This document shows, in pieces, positions 19,438 to 27,321 of a stretch of 64,000 bases of DNA. Within the stretch, counting starts at the first letter, position 1. Every line of letters begins with the position of its first letter. The translations under genes and the position numbers were made by a program. The stretch is from Prevotella sp. (GTDB taxonomy: Bacteria > Bacteroidota > Bacteroidia > Bacteroidales > Bacteroidaceae). The notes under the pieces were generated by a model that saw nothing but the letters and a program-made list of their open reading frames with translations, was not told where the DNA came from and made no database searches. The stretch spans positions 1 to 64,000 of the forward strand of contig JAFXZF010000049.1 of NCBI GenBank assembly GCA_017541365.1, written 5' to 3'.

Positions 19438-19992
19438 TTATTTATTCTTAGGAACAAACGATTCCCAGGTCTGATCATCAAAGAAAACACGTATTTCAGT
19501 GATTTTTCGATGCTCCATAGCATCCATCCCCTGCGTTACATCCACCTGACTAAGCTTTGTATAACGCCCATTAGGTGCCTTTTCTACTGGTGGAAGCACA
19601 CTTGGATGCACTTGAACAACCCTTTTTTGCCCAAAGAGGGGTAGGTCTTCTGCCATCTTGTCAGCATTATCACCTCTGTATGCAGTATTATACTGTGTTT
19701 GTGTAGCATCAGAAGGCATCATTTCGGCATCAATAGAAGATGACGAGTTTTCTCCATTATTTTGTGTCGAGTTTTCATTCGTAATCAACATTCCACCCTC
19801 ACCTTTGAGCAACCAGGTAGGGTTGACATTGGGAAATGCCTCCAGTATAGCAAGTACATGATTCATTGACGGACGAGTCCTTCCTGTAAAGATACTGCTC
19901 AGTGAAGCACTTCCAATTTTAGTGTATTTTGAAAACGCCTGCTGGTTCATATGCTGCGCTTCCATCAGATGCCTAATTCTATCCTTCATCAA
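19438..19992 (-). CDS. XRE-family helix-turn-helix transcriptional regulator
   Basis: 184 aa. Residues 1-65 form an XRE/lambda-repressor-type helix-turn-helix (IRHLMEAQHMNQQAFSKYTK, then SASLSSIFTGRTRPSMNHV), and the WLLKGEG ending is typical of Bacteroidota members. Residues 70-184 are polar, Ser/Asn-rich and of unknown fold, with no S24 peptidase. No partner gene follows in the same direction. A dyad overlapping its promoter (20123-20135) suggests autoregulation. Confidence 0.85.
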   Translation of the reverse strand: MMKDRIRHLMEAQHMNQQAFSKYTKIGSASLSSIFTGRTRPSMNHVLAILEAFPNVNPTWLLKGEGGMLITNENSTQNNGENSSSSIDAEMMPSDATQTQYNTAYRGDNADKMAEDLPLFGQKRVVQVHPSVLPPVEKAPNGRYTKLSQVDVTQGMDAMEHRKITEIRVFFDDQTWESFVPKNK

Positions 19993-20945
19993 TTTTTTCT
20001 TTTAGCGAGAAAATTCTTTTTAAAATCTTCAACTTGTTTTTTCTTCAGATGAGGTGCTTTTTCTCATAAAGATCACTTCTAACACCACTTTTTTATATTT
20101 TTTACAAAGGTAACAACAAATTTTGTATTATACAACATAATTAAAACTTTTTATCTTTGCAAATTTAAGTTTTAACATTTTATATTTCAACAAAAGTAAA
20201 AAGATGTACTTTTGTATTTTGTATAATTGGAGAACCTTGCTTCATTTCTAAAAATGCCACCCTATCTAAAACTTTATAAAATAAACCCCATCTTTTGGGA
20301 ATTAGTTCTTTACATTATGCATTTATAGCCTCTTCTTAGGCATTTATGCCATTTCTCTCATACTCTCGGGTATCTGGGGTATTCTTAAAGTATTAAAAGT
20401 GCGTATTCTTTTGTTTTTCATACAGTTATATACATACAATCTCCTGTGCATATTTATTCAGCTTTGTGTTTTGTATGTATTTTGATGGATTTTGTTTTCT
20501 ATATTTACAAAGTAGAAAATCATGTGGGACTATCCTGTCTGTTCGTCGTTTTATTGTTTTGTTGATTATTTTATATTTGTTGAAAGTGCCGTATTTGCAA
20601 CTTTGTAAATATATAGAAAGGTTAAATGTTGATTATTTGTTCTTTTCCTGGCAAAAATTTGCAATATTTCAAAATTCACGCACGATTGGCGAGATGCTCA
20701 AAAAAATCGAAATCTCAGGGCGTCAAAAAGCATCATGAAGCCAGTATTTTCAAGGGAAAGAGGGCAAAAAATATCCCCTACTCCAATCTTCATTCTAGAA
20801 AAAAAGAGGGCAAAAATTACCTATTTCTACCCTCCTGACACAAAAAAAAAGCATTCCAGAAAGCTCTTCCGAAACACTTTTTCACTTTATTCTACATTTT
20901 TATCTCTATTCTACAGCCATACCTCCCTCCCCCATTCTGGCCCTT
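19993..20945. other. Gene-poor AT-rich stretch of about 950 bases
   Basis: I find no convincing gene. It holds the promoter of the XRE gene, two plus-strand TAnnTTTG boxes (20152-20159 and 20207-20214) with nothing obvious to drive, a GCATTTATxGCC direct repeat near 20318-20350, and two AGAGGGCAAAAA copies near 20760-20815. The open frames at 20466-20959 are short, overlap each other and are of low-complexity composition. A small RNA or decayed sequence is possible. Confidence 0.5.
20105..20135 (-). promoter_or_regulatory. Promoter and candidate operator of the XRE regulator
   Basis: On the minus strand TACCTTTG (20105-20112) is preceded, 20 bases upstream, by TTG (20133-20135). A dyad TTGTA-tta-TACAA (20123-20135) overlaps the -33 position, where a repressor would block transcription. 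Confidence 0.55.
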
Positions 20946-21992
20946 TCAGTGTAATATAAAAGAGACCAATTCTTGGAGCAATTCCCCTGGTGGTGTGTTC
21001 GCACTGTCGAGTCCTTTTGACTTCGCATCGATCTCTCTGAGTTTTGCAATTATCTGTAGAGTTTTCTTTGCAGAGTAGTTTTTCATCGCCTTTTTATAGT
21101 CTCTTACCTGAAAAGGTTTAGCCAATCCCAGTTGTGCCATTATGGCAGAGTCGTCGGCTGGTCTTGGTGTATAGTACGCCATCATCAGATTTTGGAAAAA
21201 AATGAATGTCTGTGGCAAAATTGCAAATAATCCGCCTGCTTTTGGATTTTCGTCAAAATATTTCGCTATACGGTGAGCTTTCAGCGCATCACGGTTTATC
21301 AGCGCATCACGAAATTCAAAAACATTATAGTTTTTGCTTATACCTATCCTCTGTTCTATGATGTCGGCAGTGATTTTTCGTGGAGCTCCAGGAGCAAATG
21401 ATATCAGCACCTTATCCAGTTCTGAGGCGAGACGTTTCAGGTCTCCTCCTATGTGTGCTGCCACCACCTCTGCGGCGCGGCTGTCTATCGTAGCATTACG
21501 TCCTTCGCTTTTCAGGTAGTCATTGATAAATGCCACGATTTCGTTGTCATATCGTATCGGCTCGCTGATAAATACCGTTCCCACCGTCTTAGCCCTCGTG
21601 AGCAGTTTCTTGCGGGCATCTATCTTTCCGTTCTTATAGCATATCACGAGCACTGTGGTCGGCACTGGCCTCTCCATATATTTCTCTAAGGCCTCCAGGT
21701 CCTTCATAGCCTGTGCCTCGCGCACTACCACCACCTGTCTGTCAGCCATTACGGGAAATCGCCGTGCATCGTCCATTATCTGCCTTGCTGTGACGTCCGC
21801 GCCATAGCATACCGTGAGGTTAAAGTCTTTCTCCTCCTCCTTCAGTGCGTTGTTTGTGATATATTCGCACACCTTATCTATATAGTAGCCCTCTTCGCCC
21901 ATCAGTATATACACTGGTGCGAAGTTGCCCTCCTTCATTGAGGCTATCAGCTCATTATATAGTTCAGCCGTGCTGACTTTTTTCTCTGCCAT
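20946..21992 (-). CDS. holA: DNA polymerase III subunit delta
   Basis: 348 aa. The delta subunit opens the beta clamp in the clamp-loader complex with the DnaX products (dnaX at 31542). The N-terminal AAA-like domain (PVYILMGEEGYYIDKVCEYI near residue 27), a central helical domain and the C-terminal collar domain (KNYSAKKTLQIIAKLREID) are recognisable. The start codon lies 10 bases from an array of GTTAAGG repeats, which occupies the place where a ribosome binding site would be. Confidence 0.9.
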   Translation of the reverse strand: MAEKKVSTAELYNELIASMKEGNFAPVYILMGEEGYYIDKVCEYITNNALKEEEKDFNLTVCYGADVTARQIMDDARRFPVMADRQVVVVREAQAMKDLEALEKYMERPVPTTVLVICYKNGKIDARKKLLTRAKTVGTVFISEPIRYDNEIVAFINDYLKSEGRNATIDSRAAEVVAAHIGGDLKRLASELDKVLISFAPGAPRKITADIIEQRIGISKNYNVFEFRDALINRDALKAHRIAKYFDENPKAGGLFAILPQTFIFFQNLMMAYYTPRPADDSAIMAQLGLAKPFQVRDYKKAMKNYSAKKTLQIIAKLREIDAKSKGLDSANTPPGELLQELVSFILH

Positions 21993-22002
21993 TATTCGTC
22001 TT

Positions 22003-22100
22003 CGTTAAGGTTAAGGTTATCGTTAAGGTTAAGGTTATCGTTAAGGTTAAGGTTATCGTTAAGGTTAAGGTTAACGTTAAGGTTAACGTTAACGTTATCG
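22003..22100. repeat. Tandem array of GTTAAG/GTTATC hexamer units
   Basis: Three exact 18-base units (CGTTAAGGTTAAGGTTAT at 22003, 22021 and 22039) are followed by a degenerate part made of GTTAAGG and GTTAACG. The array fills the whole gap between holA and aguB and runs into the aguB stop codon. There are no spacers, so it is not a CRISPR array. Related sequences recur at 2170-2215, 5461-5490, 8154-8215, 26920-26942, 32767-32862 and 33369-33405. Confidence 0.95.
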
Positions 22101-22967
22101 ATACCTCTTCAGTATCTCGTCATAGGCATCTATCCTTCTGTCGCGCAGGAATGGCCACCATCGCCTTACATTCTCGCTATGTCCGAGGTCTATCTCTACG
22201 ATGACGCTCTCCTCCTCATCGTCCGATGCCCTGTAGTACATCTCTCCCTGTGGTCCGCATACGAAGCTGCTTCCCCAAAACTCTATGCCCTCCGTCTGTC
22301 CGCTTGGGTCGGGCTCATACCCCACCCTGTTGACAGCCACCACGGGCAGTCCGTTAGCCACGGCATGTCCTCTCTGCACTGTCGTCCATGCCTCACGCTG
22401 TCTCTGCTGCTCCTCCTTCGTATCATTAGCAGCATACCCTATCGCAGTAGGATATATGAGTATCTCCGCCCCTGCCAGCGCCATCAGTCGTGCCCCTTCA
22501 GGGTACCACTGGTCCCAGCACACCTGCACGCCCAGTTTGCCCACTGATGTCTGTATAGGTTCAAATCCCTTGTCACCAGGGGTGAAGTAAAATTTCTCGT
22601 AGTACGCAGGGTCGTCAGGAATATGCATCTTGCGGTATGTGCCCGCTATCGTGCCGTCCTGCTCTATCACCACTGCCGTATTGTGGTACAGTCCTGGGGC
22701 ACGGCGCTCAAAGAGCGATGTCACTATCACCACGCCATACTGCTTTGCTATGTCGCCAAAGAAGTTTGTGGAAGGACCAGGTATCGTCTCAGCGAGGTCA
22801 AAATTGTCCACGTCCTCCACCTGGCAGAAATACAGGCTGTTATGCAGTTCCTGCAGCACCACCAACTCTGCGCCCCTCTTAGCGAGGTCTGCTATGCCCT
22901 CCGCCAGACGCATCATATTTTCCTTCCTGTCAGCAACATTATGCTGTTGCAATATTCCTATCTTCAT
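22095..22967 (-). CDS. aguB: N-carbamoylputrescine amidase
   Basis: Nitrilase-fold amidohydrolase (290 aa) that converts N-carbamoylputrescine to putrescine, CO2 and ammonia. The Glu-Lys-Cys triad is visible: LQELHNSLYF (E near residue 41), TYRKMHIPDD (K near 113) and VQVCWDQWYPEGAR (C near 149). aguA lies immediately upstream on the same strand, so the pair gives putrescine from agmatine. The gap to aguA contains four small hairpins. Confidence 0.94.
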   Translation of the reverse strand: MKIGILQQHNVADRKENMMRLAEGIADLAKRGAELVVLQELHNSLYFCQVEDVDNFDLAETIPGPSTNFFGDIAKQYGVVIVTSLFERRAPGLYHNTAVVIEQDGTIAGTYRKMHIPDDPAYYEKFYFTPGDKGFEPIQTSVGKLGVQVCWDQWYPEGARLMALAGAEILIYPTAIGYAANDTKEEQQRQREAWTTVQRGHAVANGLPVVAVNRVGYEPDPSGQTEGIEFWGSSFVCGPQGEMYYRASDDEEESVIVEIDLGHSENVRRWWPFLRDRRIDAYDEILKRYR

Positions 22968-22995
22968 TTCATTTACTCATTTCATTCGTACGATA

Positions 22996-23091
22996 CACAA
23001 CTTCGTTGCTACGATACGCAGGACAAGCCCTGCTACGATAACCTTCTTGAACTAGCTTGCGAAGCAAGCGTTTGAACCGCTCCGTAGGAGC
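22996..23091. repeat. Cluster of four small hairpins between aguA and aguB
   Basis: Successive inverted repeats: CAAC/GTTG (22998-23008), GCAGG/CCTGC (23018-23033), GCTTGC/GCAAGC (23055-23069) and GCTCC/GGAGC (23079-23091), with direct copies of GCTACGATA between the first ones. The last ends next to the aguA stop. A similar GCTCC-TGC-GGAGC hairpin occurs near 26987-27000. The role is unknown; it could stabilise or attenuate the aguA-aguB mRNA. Confidence 0.8.
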
Positions 23092-23092
23092 C

Positions 23093-24133
23093 TTACTCTG
23101 GCACCTGCATGGTGCAGCAGTGTATCGAGCCATGCTGCCTTATGATAGTTCTCGAGTCAATCGGTATTATCTCCCTGTCGGGAAAAGCCTCACTTATTGC
23201 CTCACATGCCGCTCTGTCCTTGAGCGGTTGATTATACGTCGGCACGAGCACCGCCCCGTTGATTATCAGGAAGTTGGCGTATGTAGCAGGCAGTCGTTCC
23301 TCCTCGTCATATATCGCATCAGGCTGTGGCAGTGGTATTAGTCTGTATGCCTTGCCCTCCGCAGTTCGCAGCCCCTTCAGTTCCTCCTCCAGTGCCATGA
23401 AGTCACTATACTGTTCATCATCAGCATCCTCACAGCTGTTGTATAATAAAGTGTAGTCAGGCGCCATACGCACTATCGTGTCTATGTGTCCGTCAGTATC
23501 ATCACCTATCAGTTTGCCGTGCTGCAGCCACACTATCCTCTGCGCCTTCAGTCTGAACAGCAGTTCCTCCTCTATCTCCTCCTTACTGAGCGGTTGGTTA
23601 CGGTTAGGTGCCATGAGGCACTGCTCAGTGGTCATCACCGTCCCCTTGCCATCGCTCTCTATCGCTCCCCCCTCGAGCACAAAGTCATCATGGTCCGCCA
23701 GTCGCGGTGTGCCTCCCGTCTCAGTGTCAAAGGCGCCGTCCTTGTGCAGCGTACGCGTTATCTCGTTGTCAAGGGCGGCCTCAAACTTCTCTCCCCATCC
23801 ATTAAATCGGAAGTCGAGCATCGTCAGTTTTCCATCCTCCGAACGCAGCGTTATAGGCCCATGGTCACGTGCCCACGTATCATTCGTCTTGCAGAAGCAT
23901 ATATACACCCTTGTCATCTGCTCTGCCGTCAGCCTGCTGCTCAGCAGCGCTCCCACCTGTATGGGGTGCGGCGTTGCTATCACGAGCGACTCGTGGAGTG
24001 TTATGGCACGAGCCATCTCCACGTACGTCTCCGTGATATCTCTCAGGTATGGGGCCCAATCAGTAGCTTGGTGAGGCCATGTCAGCATCACCAAGCTCTG
24101 TTGTTCCCATTCTGCAGGAAGCCTTCTTTTCAT
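23093..24133 (-). CDS. aguA: Agmatine deiminase
   Basis: 346-aa member of the guanidino-group-modifying (PAD-like) fold that hydrolyses agmatine to N-carbamoylputrescine. Motifs seen are ARDHGPI near residue 107, the substrate-binding FVLEGGAIESDG near 152, GDDTDGHID near 213, and the C-terminal nucleophile loop GSIHCCTMQVPE with the catalytic cysteine. It is paired with aguB downstream. The preceding gap carries a TCGTCAACT repeat. Confidence 0.94.
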   Translation of the reverse strand: MKRRLPAEWEQQSLVMLTWPHQATDWAPYLRDITETYVEMARAITLHESLVIATPHPIQVGALLSSRLTAEQMTRVYICFCKTNDTWARDHGPITLRSEDGKLTMLDFRFNGWGEKFEAALDNEITRTLHKDGAFDTETGGTPRLADHDDFVLEGGAIESDGKGTVMTTEQCLMAPNRNQPLSKEEIEEELLFRLKAQRIVWLQHGKLIGDDTDGHIDTIVRMAPDYTLLYNSCEDADDEQYSDFMALEEELKGLRTAEGKAYRLIPLPQPDAIYDEEERLPATYANFLIINGAVLVPTYNQPLKDRAACEAISEAFPDREIIPIDSRTIIRQHGSIHCCTMQVPE

Positions 24134-24172
24134 CGTTCCAACTATCGACTCGTCAACTTGTCAACTCGTCAA

Positions 24173-24988
24173 TTACTCTTCCGTCTTCTTTGCCCTTGAA
24201 GCGCGCTTACGCTTAGGCTTCTCCGTAGCCGTCTCGAGCTTTACGCCAGCCAGTTCTGGGTCTATGAGTATTCGTCCGCAGTGCTCACATACGATGATCT
24301 TCTTGTGCATCTTCACGTCGAGCTGTCGCTGTGGTGGTATCTTGTTGAAGCAACCGCCGCAGGCATCACGCTGCACATACACTATTCCCAGACCATTACG
24401 TACATTCTTACGTATGCGCTTGAAGCTCTGGAGCAGGCGTGACTCTATCTTCAGTTCTAGGTCCTTAGCCTTAGCCTTGAGTATCTCCTCCTCCTCGCGA
24501 GTCTCCTGCATTATTTCGTCCAGTTCGCTACGCTTATCGTCGAGGTCGCGCTCACGTCCCTCTATCTGGTCGTTCACGCGCTCGCGGTCCGCCTCACGGT
24601 CAGCTATGCGCTGCTGTGCCTCGCGTATCTTCTTCTCGCAGAGTTCTATCTCCAGCGTCTGAAACTCTATCTCCTTCGTCAGCGTGTCATACTCGCGGTT
24701 GTTCTTCACGTCGTTGAGCTGCTTGTTGTAGCGCTCTACGCTTGCCTTTGCCTCCTCTATGTCAGCACTGCGCTGTGACACCGCCTTTGTGAGGTCTTCT
24801 ATCTCCTGGTTTATCCTTTCGAGACGCACACTCAGTCCCTCCACTTCATTTTCCAGGTCTTCCACTTCGAGAGGCAGCTCGCCACGCAGTGCGCGCTTCT
24901 CGTCGATCTGCGACAATGTTGTCTGCAACTGATAGAGAGTCTTCAGCTTCTCCTCTACCGTCAAGTCTTTTGGATCTTTTCTTGCCAT
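24173..24988 (-). CDS. Coiled-coil protein with C4-type zinc ribbon
   Basis: 271 aa. Residues 10-185 are a long heptad-rich coiled coil of Glu, Lys, Arg and Asp. Residues 200-240 form a zinc ribbon with CGGCFNKIPPQ and VCEHCGRIL, and the tail is basic (KPKRKRASRAKK). This is the widespread zf-RING_7/COG1579 family, whose molecular role is not settled. It precedes aguA and follows the Nif3-like gene on the same strand; pairing with a Nif3-like gene is a recurring arrangement in bacteria. Confidence 0.85.
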   Translation of the reverse strand: MARKDPKDLTVEEKLKTLYQLQTTLSQIDEKRALRGELPLEVEDLENEVEGLSVRLERINQEIEDLTKAVSQRSADIEEAKASVERYNKQLNDVKNNREYDTLTKEIEFQTLEIELCEKKIREAQQRIADREADRERVNDQIEGRERDLDDKRSELDEIMQETREEEEILKAKAKDLELKIESRLLQSFKRIRKNVRNGLGIVYVQRDACGGCFNKIPPQRQLDVKMHKKIIVCEHCGRILIDPELAGVKLETATEKPKRKRASRAKKTEE

Positions 24989-25046
24989 TTTGTTTCTTTT
25001 TTTTTGAAATATTTCGATATTACGTTATTACGAAAATTTTCAATTG

Positions 25047-25838
25047 TCAATTATACTTTATCGGATTCGTATTTATCTCCGTCACGCAGGTCCTTACCTC
25101 AGGGCAGCGCTCGTTTATTATCTCCTCCAGCAGGTTGATGGTATATTGCTCACTCTCGTAGTGACCTATCACCACTATCTGTACCCTCTGTTCCTGTCCG
25201 AAGTACTCATGGTAGTGCATCTCGCCTGTCAGGAAGGCATCCGCCCCTGCCTCTATGGCTTTCGGGAGCATAAACGAGCCTGCTCCGCCACATATCGCCA
25301 CGCGTCGTACGGGGCGCTGCAGCAGTTCGTTGGTCATCGCCACCCTCACCCCGAAGGTTTCCTTCACCCTCTTTATAAAGTCCGTAGCCGTCATCGCCTC
25401 GGCCAACTTACCCACTATGCCCAGTCCGCCTTTCACTCCATTCACCTCGTGCTCACCCATCAGACGTATGGAGTCCATCACCATACCCATTCGGCGTGCC
25501 ATCATGTAGTTCACCCCACCCTCGGCACTGTCGAGGTTGGTGTGCATAGAGTATATCGTGATGCCGTGTTGTATCGCCTTCATCACTGTGCGCTGCACAT
25601 AGTCCGTGTCGCTCACCTGCTTTAGTCCATGGAATATCAGCGGATGGTGCGTAACAATCATGTTACACCCCTTCTCCCTTGCCTCGTCCACTATCCGTTC
25701 CGTGGCTTCCAAGCACAACAAAGCCCCTGATACTTCCGCCTCTGTCAACCCTACCTGCAGGCCGGCATTATCATAGTCTTCCTGCAGGGGCAAAGGCGCG
25801 AAACCGTCAAGGGCATCCATTACATCCTTTATTTTCAC
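25047..25838 (-). CDS. Nif3-like dinuclear metal centre protein
   Basis: 263 aa. The metal ligands of the Nif3/YbgI/DUF34 family are present: THHPLIFHGL near residue 62, HTNLDSAEGGVNY near 100, GEMHYHE near 200 and GHYESEQ near 220. Members form hexameric toroids with two metals per subunit; no enzymatic role is agreed (GTP cyclohydrolase I type 2 is an old label). It lacks the long PII-like insertion seen in some homologues. It has its own promoter. Confidence 0.9.
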   Translation of the reverse strand: MKIKDVMDALDGFAPLPLQEDYDNAGLQVGLTEAEVSGALLCLEATERIVDEAREKGCNMIVTHHPLIFHGLKQVSDTDYVQRTVMKAIQHGITIYSMHTNLDSAEGGVNYMMARRMGMVMDSIRLMGEHEVNGVKGGLGIVGKLAEAMTATDFIKRVKETFGVRVAMTNELLQRPVRRVAICGGAGSFMLPKAIEAGADAFLTGEMHYHEYFGQEQRVQIVVIGHYESEQYTINLLEEIINERCPEVRTCVTEINTNPIKYN

Positions 25839-25868
25839 GCTCTGTGATATGTCTTAAATTTGTGAGTG

Positions 25869-25900
25869 CAAAGTTACAAAAAATGAGTGTAATACCCAAA
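25869..25900 (-). promoter_or_regulatory. Promoter for the Nif3-like gene and probably the genes after it
   Basis: On the minus strand TTTG (25897-25900), 20 bases, then TAACTTTG (25869-25876), which fits the Bacteroidota consensus. Confidence 0.65.
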
Positions 25901-25951
25901 TAAATTCACAAAAAATTAACGCGATACGCTCCACGCAACCAGACGCAATTA

Positions 25952-26479
25952 TCAATTATCAATTGTCAATTTGTCCACAGCCTCCACGATCTTCCGTTTC
26001 GTCTCCTCCGTCTTCTGCTCATCCAGCTTCGCCGTCACTATGCCACACTCCTTCACTTTCCAGTATCCGCATATATCCTTAAATTCAGCTATGGCACCGT
26101 TATACACGCCAGGCGAGTGTGACGACACGAGCAGCGCCATCCTCTTCACCTTCGCAGGAGCGTTGACGCAGTACATACGCTGTATCGGTGCCTGTATCTG
26201 CGCCGCCATCGTGAAGTAGTATATCGGAGCAGCCAGCACCAGCACCTCTGCCTCAGCCATAAGCGGATACAGTTCCTGCATGTCGTCTTTCTGCACGCAG
26301 GCACCATTGCCAGCGCCGTGGCAGTATTCACACGCCAGGCACCCCGCTATCTTCTTCCTTGCCACGTTCATCACTGTCACCTCGTGACCCGCCGCCTCAG
26401 CAGCATTCCTATACTCCTCCGCCATCCATGCGGTATTACCCTTAGCTCGTGGAGAGCCCTGCAGAATCAAAATCTTCAT
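25952..26479 (-). CDS. Flavodoxin-fold NADPH-dependent FMN reductase family protein
   Basis: 175 aa. The FMN phosphate loop GSPRAKGNTAWMAEEY is at residues 8-23, followed by a CLACEYCHGAGNGACVQKDDM segment with four cysteines, and LAAPIYYFTMAAQIQ near residue 83. This matches the iron-sulfur flavoprotein-like / NAD(P)H-dependent oxidoreductase family; a [4Fe-4S] cluster is possible but not certain because the cysteine spacing is not the canonical compact motif. No neighbour gives a substrate. It is preceded by a good promoter. Confidence 0.83.
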   Translation of the reverse strand: MKILILQGSPRAKGNTAWMAEEYRNAAEAAGHEVTVMNVARKKIAGCLACEYCHGAGNGACVQKDDMQELYPLMAEAEVLVLAAPIYYFTMAAQIQAPIQRMYCVNAPAKVKRMALLVSSHSPGVYNGAIAEFKDICGYWKVKECGIVTAKLDEQKTEETKRKIVEAVDKLTIDN

Positions 26480-26525
26480 AATACTTTTCTCTTTATCTTA
26501 GGTTAGTCATAACGATTGTTCTTTG

Positions 26526-26558
26526 CAAAGGTACAAAAAAAAATGTGGGATGCACAAA
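26526..26558 (-). promoter_or_regulatory. Promoter for the flavodoxin-fold gene
   Basis: On the minus strand TTTG (26555-26558), 21 bases, TACCTTTG (26526-26533), 47 bases before the start codon. Confidence 0.6.
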
Positions 26559-26586
26559 ATAATTATATTTATTTTTTCTATGAAAA

Positions 26587-26809
26587 TGTTGCCATTGTCG
26601 CCAATGTCACCAACAAGATTTTCTACACCAGAGGACAGATGAGAGATTATTATTATATATTATATATTAGAGATTAGAGATTACAGATGAAAATACGACT
26701 TTAGAAAAGAAGAGAGAAACCATTAAGTATAAAGAGATATTTATATTATAAAACGTGCACGTGCGTGACAGCGTTGGCGACATTGGAGACATTGGCGACA
26801 TCGATGACC
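26587..26809. repeat. Inverted pair of 9-base minisatellite tracts
   Basis: Left tract (26587-26615) contains TTGTCGCCAATGTCACCAAC; right tract (26773-26809) contains GGCGACATTGGAGACATTGG, whose complement matches the left at most positions. The unit is about CCAATGTCG. About 160 bases lie between, including a TTAGAGA repeat and a GTGCACGTGCGTGACAG stretch. Confidence 0.8.
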
Positions 26810-27146
26810 TACTGAAATGTTAAAAAACGGAGAGATGACATATTGTTAAGAACGGAGAAAAACTTGCATAAGTTAAGTTAATGTAGTACATTTGCATTGT
26901 CATTCGGAAGGAATGACACGTTAACGTTAACGATAACGGGAACTGGCTTTCTTTCAGTCGCACTGAAGTGCTTTGTGAAAGCGTAGCTCCTGCGGAGCGT
27001 CCGATTACAAAGGCCACGAAAGGAAGTCCACACGAGAGCGCTCTTTGATTTATTTTCCATTAAAAAAGACTATGGATGGATAGTTGAAGATTGACGATTA
27101 AAGGTGGGGAAAAAGTTGTTTTTGACAAAAAGAGTTGGCTATTTGT

Positions 27147-27178
27147 TTTGGTCGTTTCTTTGATTTTTTGTAATTTTG
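27147..27178 (+). promoter_or_regulatory. Promoter for the SLC13-type transporter
   Basis: TTTG (27147-27150), 20 bases, TAATTTTG (27171-27178). The predicted leader is about 135 bases, long enough to hold a regulatory structure, but I see no riboswitch I can name. Confidence 0.6.
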
Positions 27179-27321
27179 TAGGGCAAGGCAATAGTGTCTC
27201 CCTGCTATATCTATAGTTACTGGATAAATCACAGGAGTTAGTGGGTAACTGCAATATAGTTAGTGGACAACTCAAAATGAGATGATTTGAACAGAAGAAT
27301 AAAGAAAATGAAGTAACAGAT

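Larger units (their letters stand above)
26480..27321. other. Gene-poor stretch of about 840 bases with several repeats
   Basis: Besides the two outward promoters, it holds CCAATGTCG-type 9-base units in opposite orientations at 26587-26615 and 26773-26809, a TTATATATTAGAGATTAGAGATTA tract near 26655-26685 (in two parts), a GTTAACGTTAACGATAACGG element near 26922-26941, and small GC-rich hairpins near 26950-27000. The short open frames on the minus strand have no protein-like features. I see no gene. Confidence 0.6.

Noticed and set aside
19438..19992. Prophage repressor marking an integrated element
   Set aside because: No integrase, phage genes, tRNA target or flanking duplication is visible; neighbours are ordinary chromosomal genes.
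20466..20959. Three overlapping open frames of 70-90 residues in the gene-poor stretch
   Set aside because: They overlap in different frames, have low-complexity composition and no family resemblance; I left the region as unassigned.
22003..22100. CRISPR array or telomere-like sequence
   Set aside because: The units are directly abutting without spacers, and bacterial chromosomes of this type are circular; it is a tandem repeat.
22545..22575. tRNA-like GGTTCAAATCCC
   Set aside because: It is within the aguB coding sequence and no acceptor, D or anticodon arms can be placed around it.
23486..24199. 237-residue open frame on the plus strand
   Set aside because: It is antisense to aguA, whose motifs and active-site cysteine are intact.
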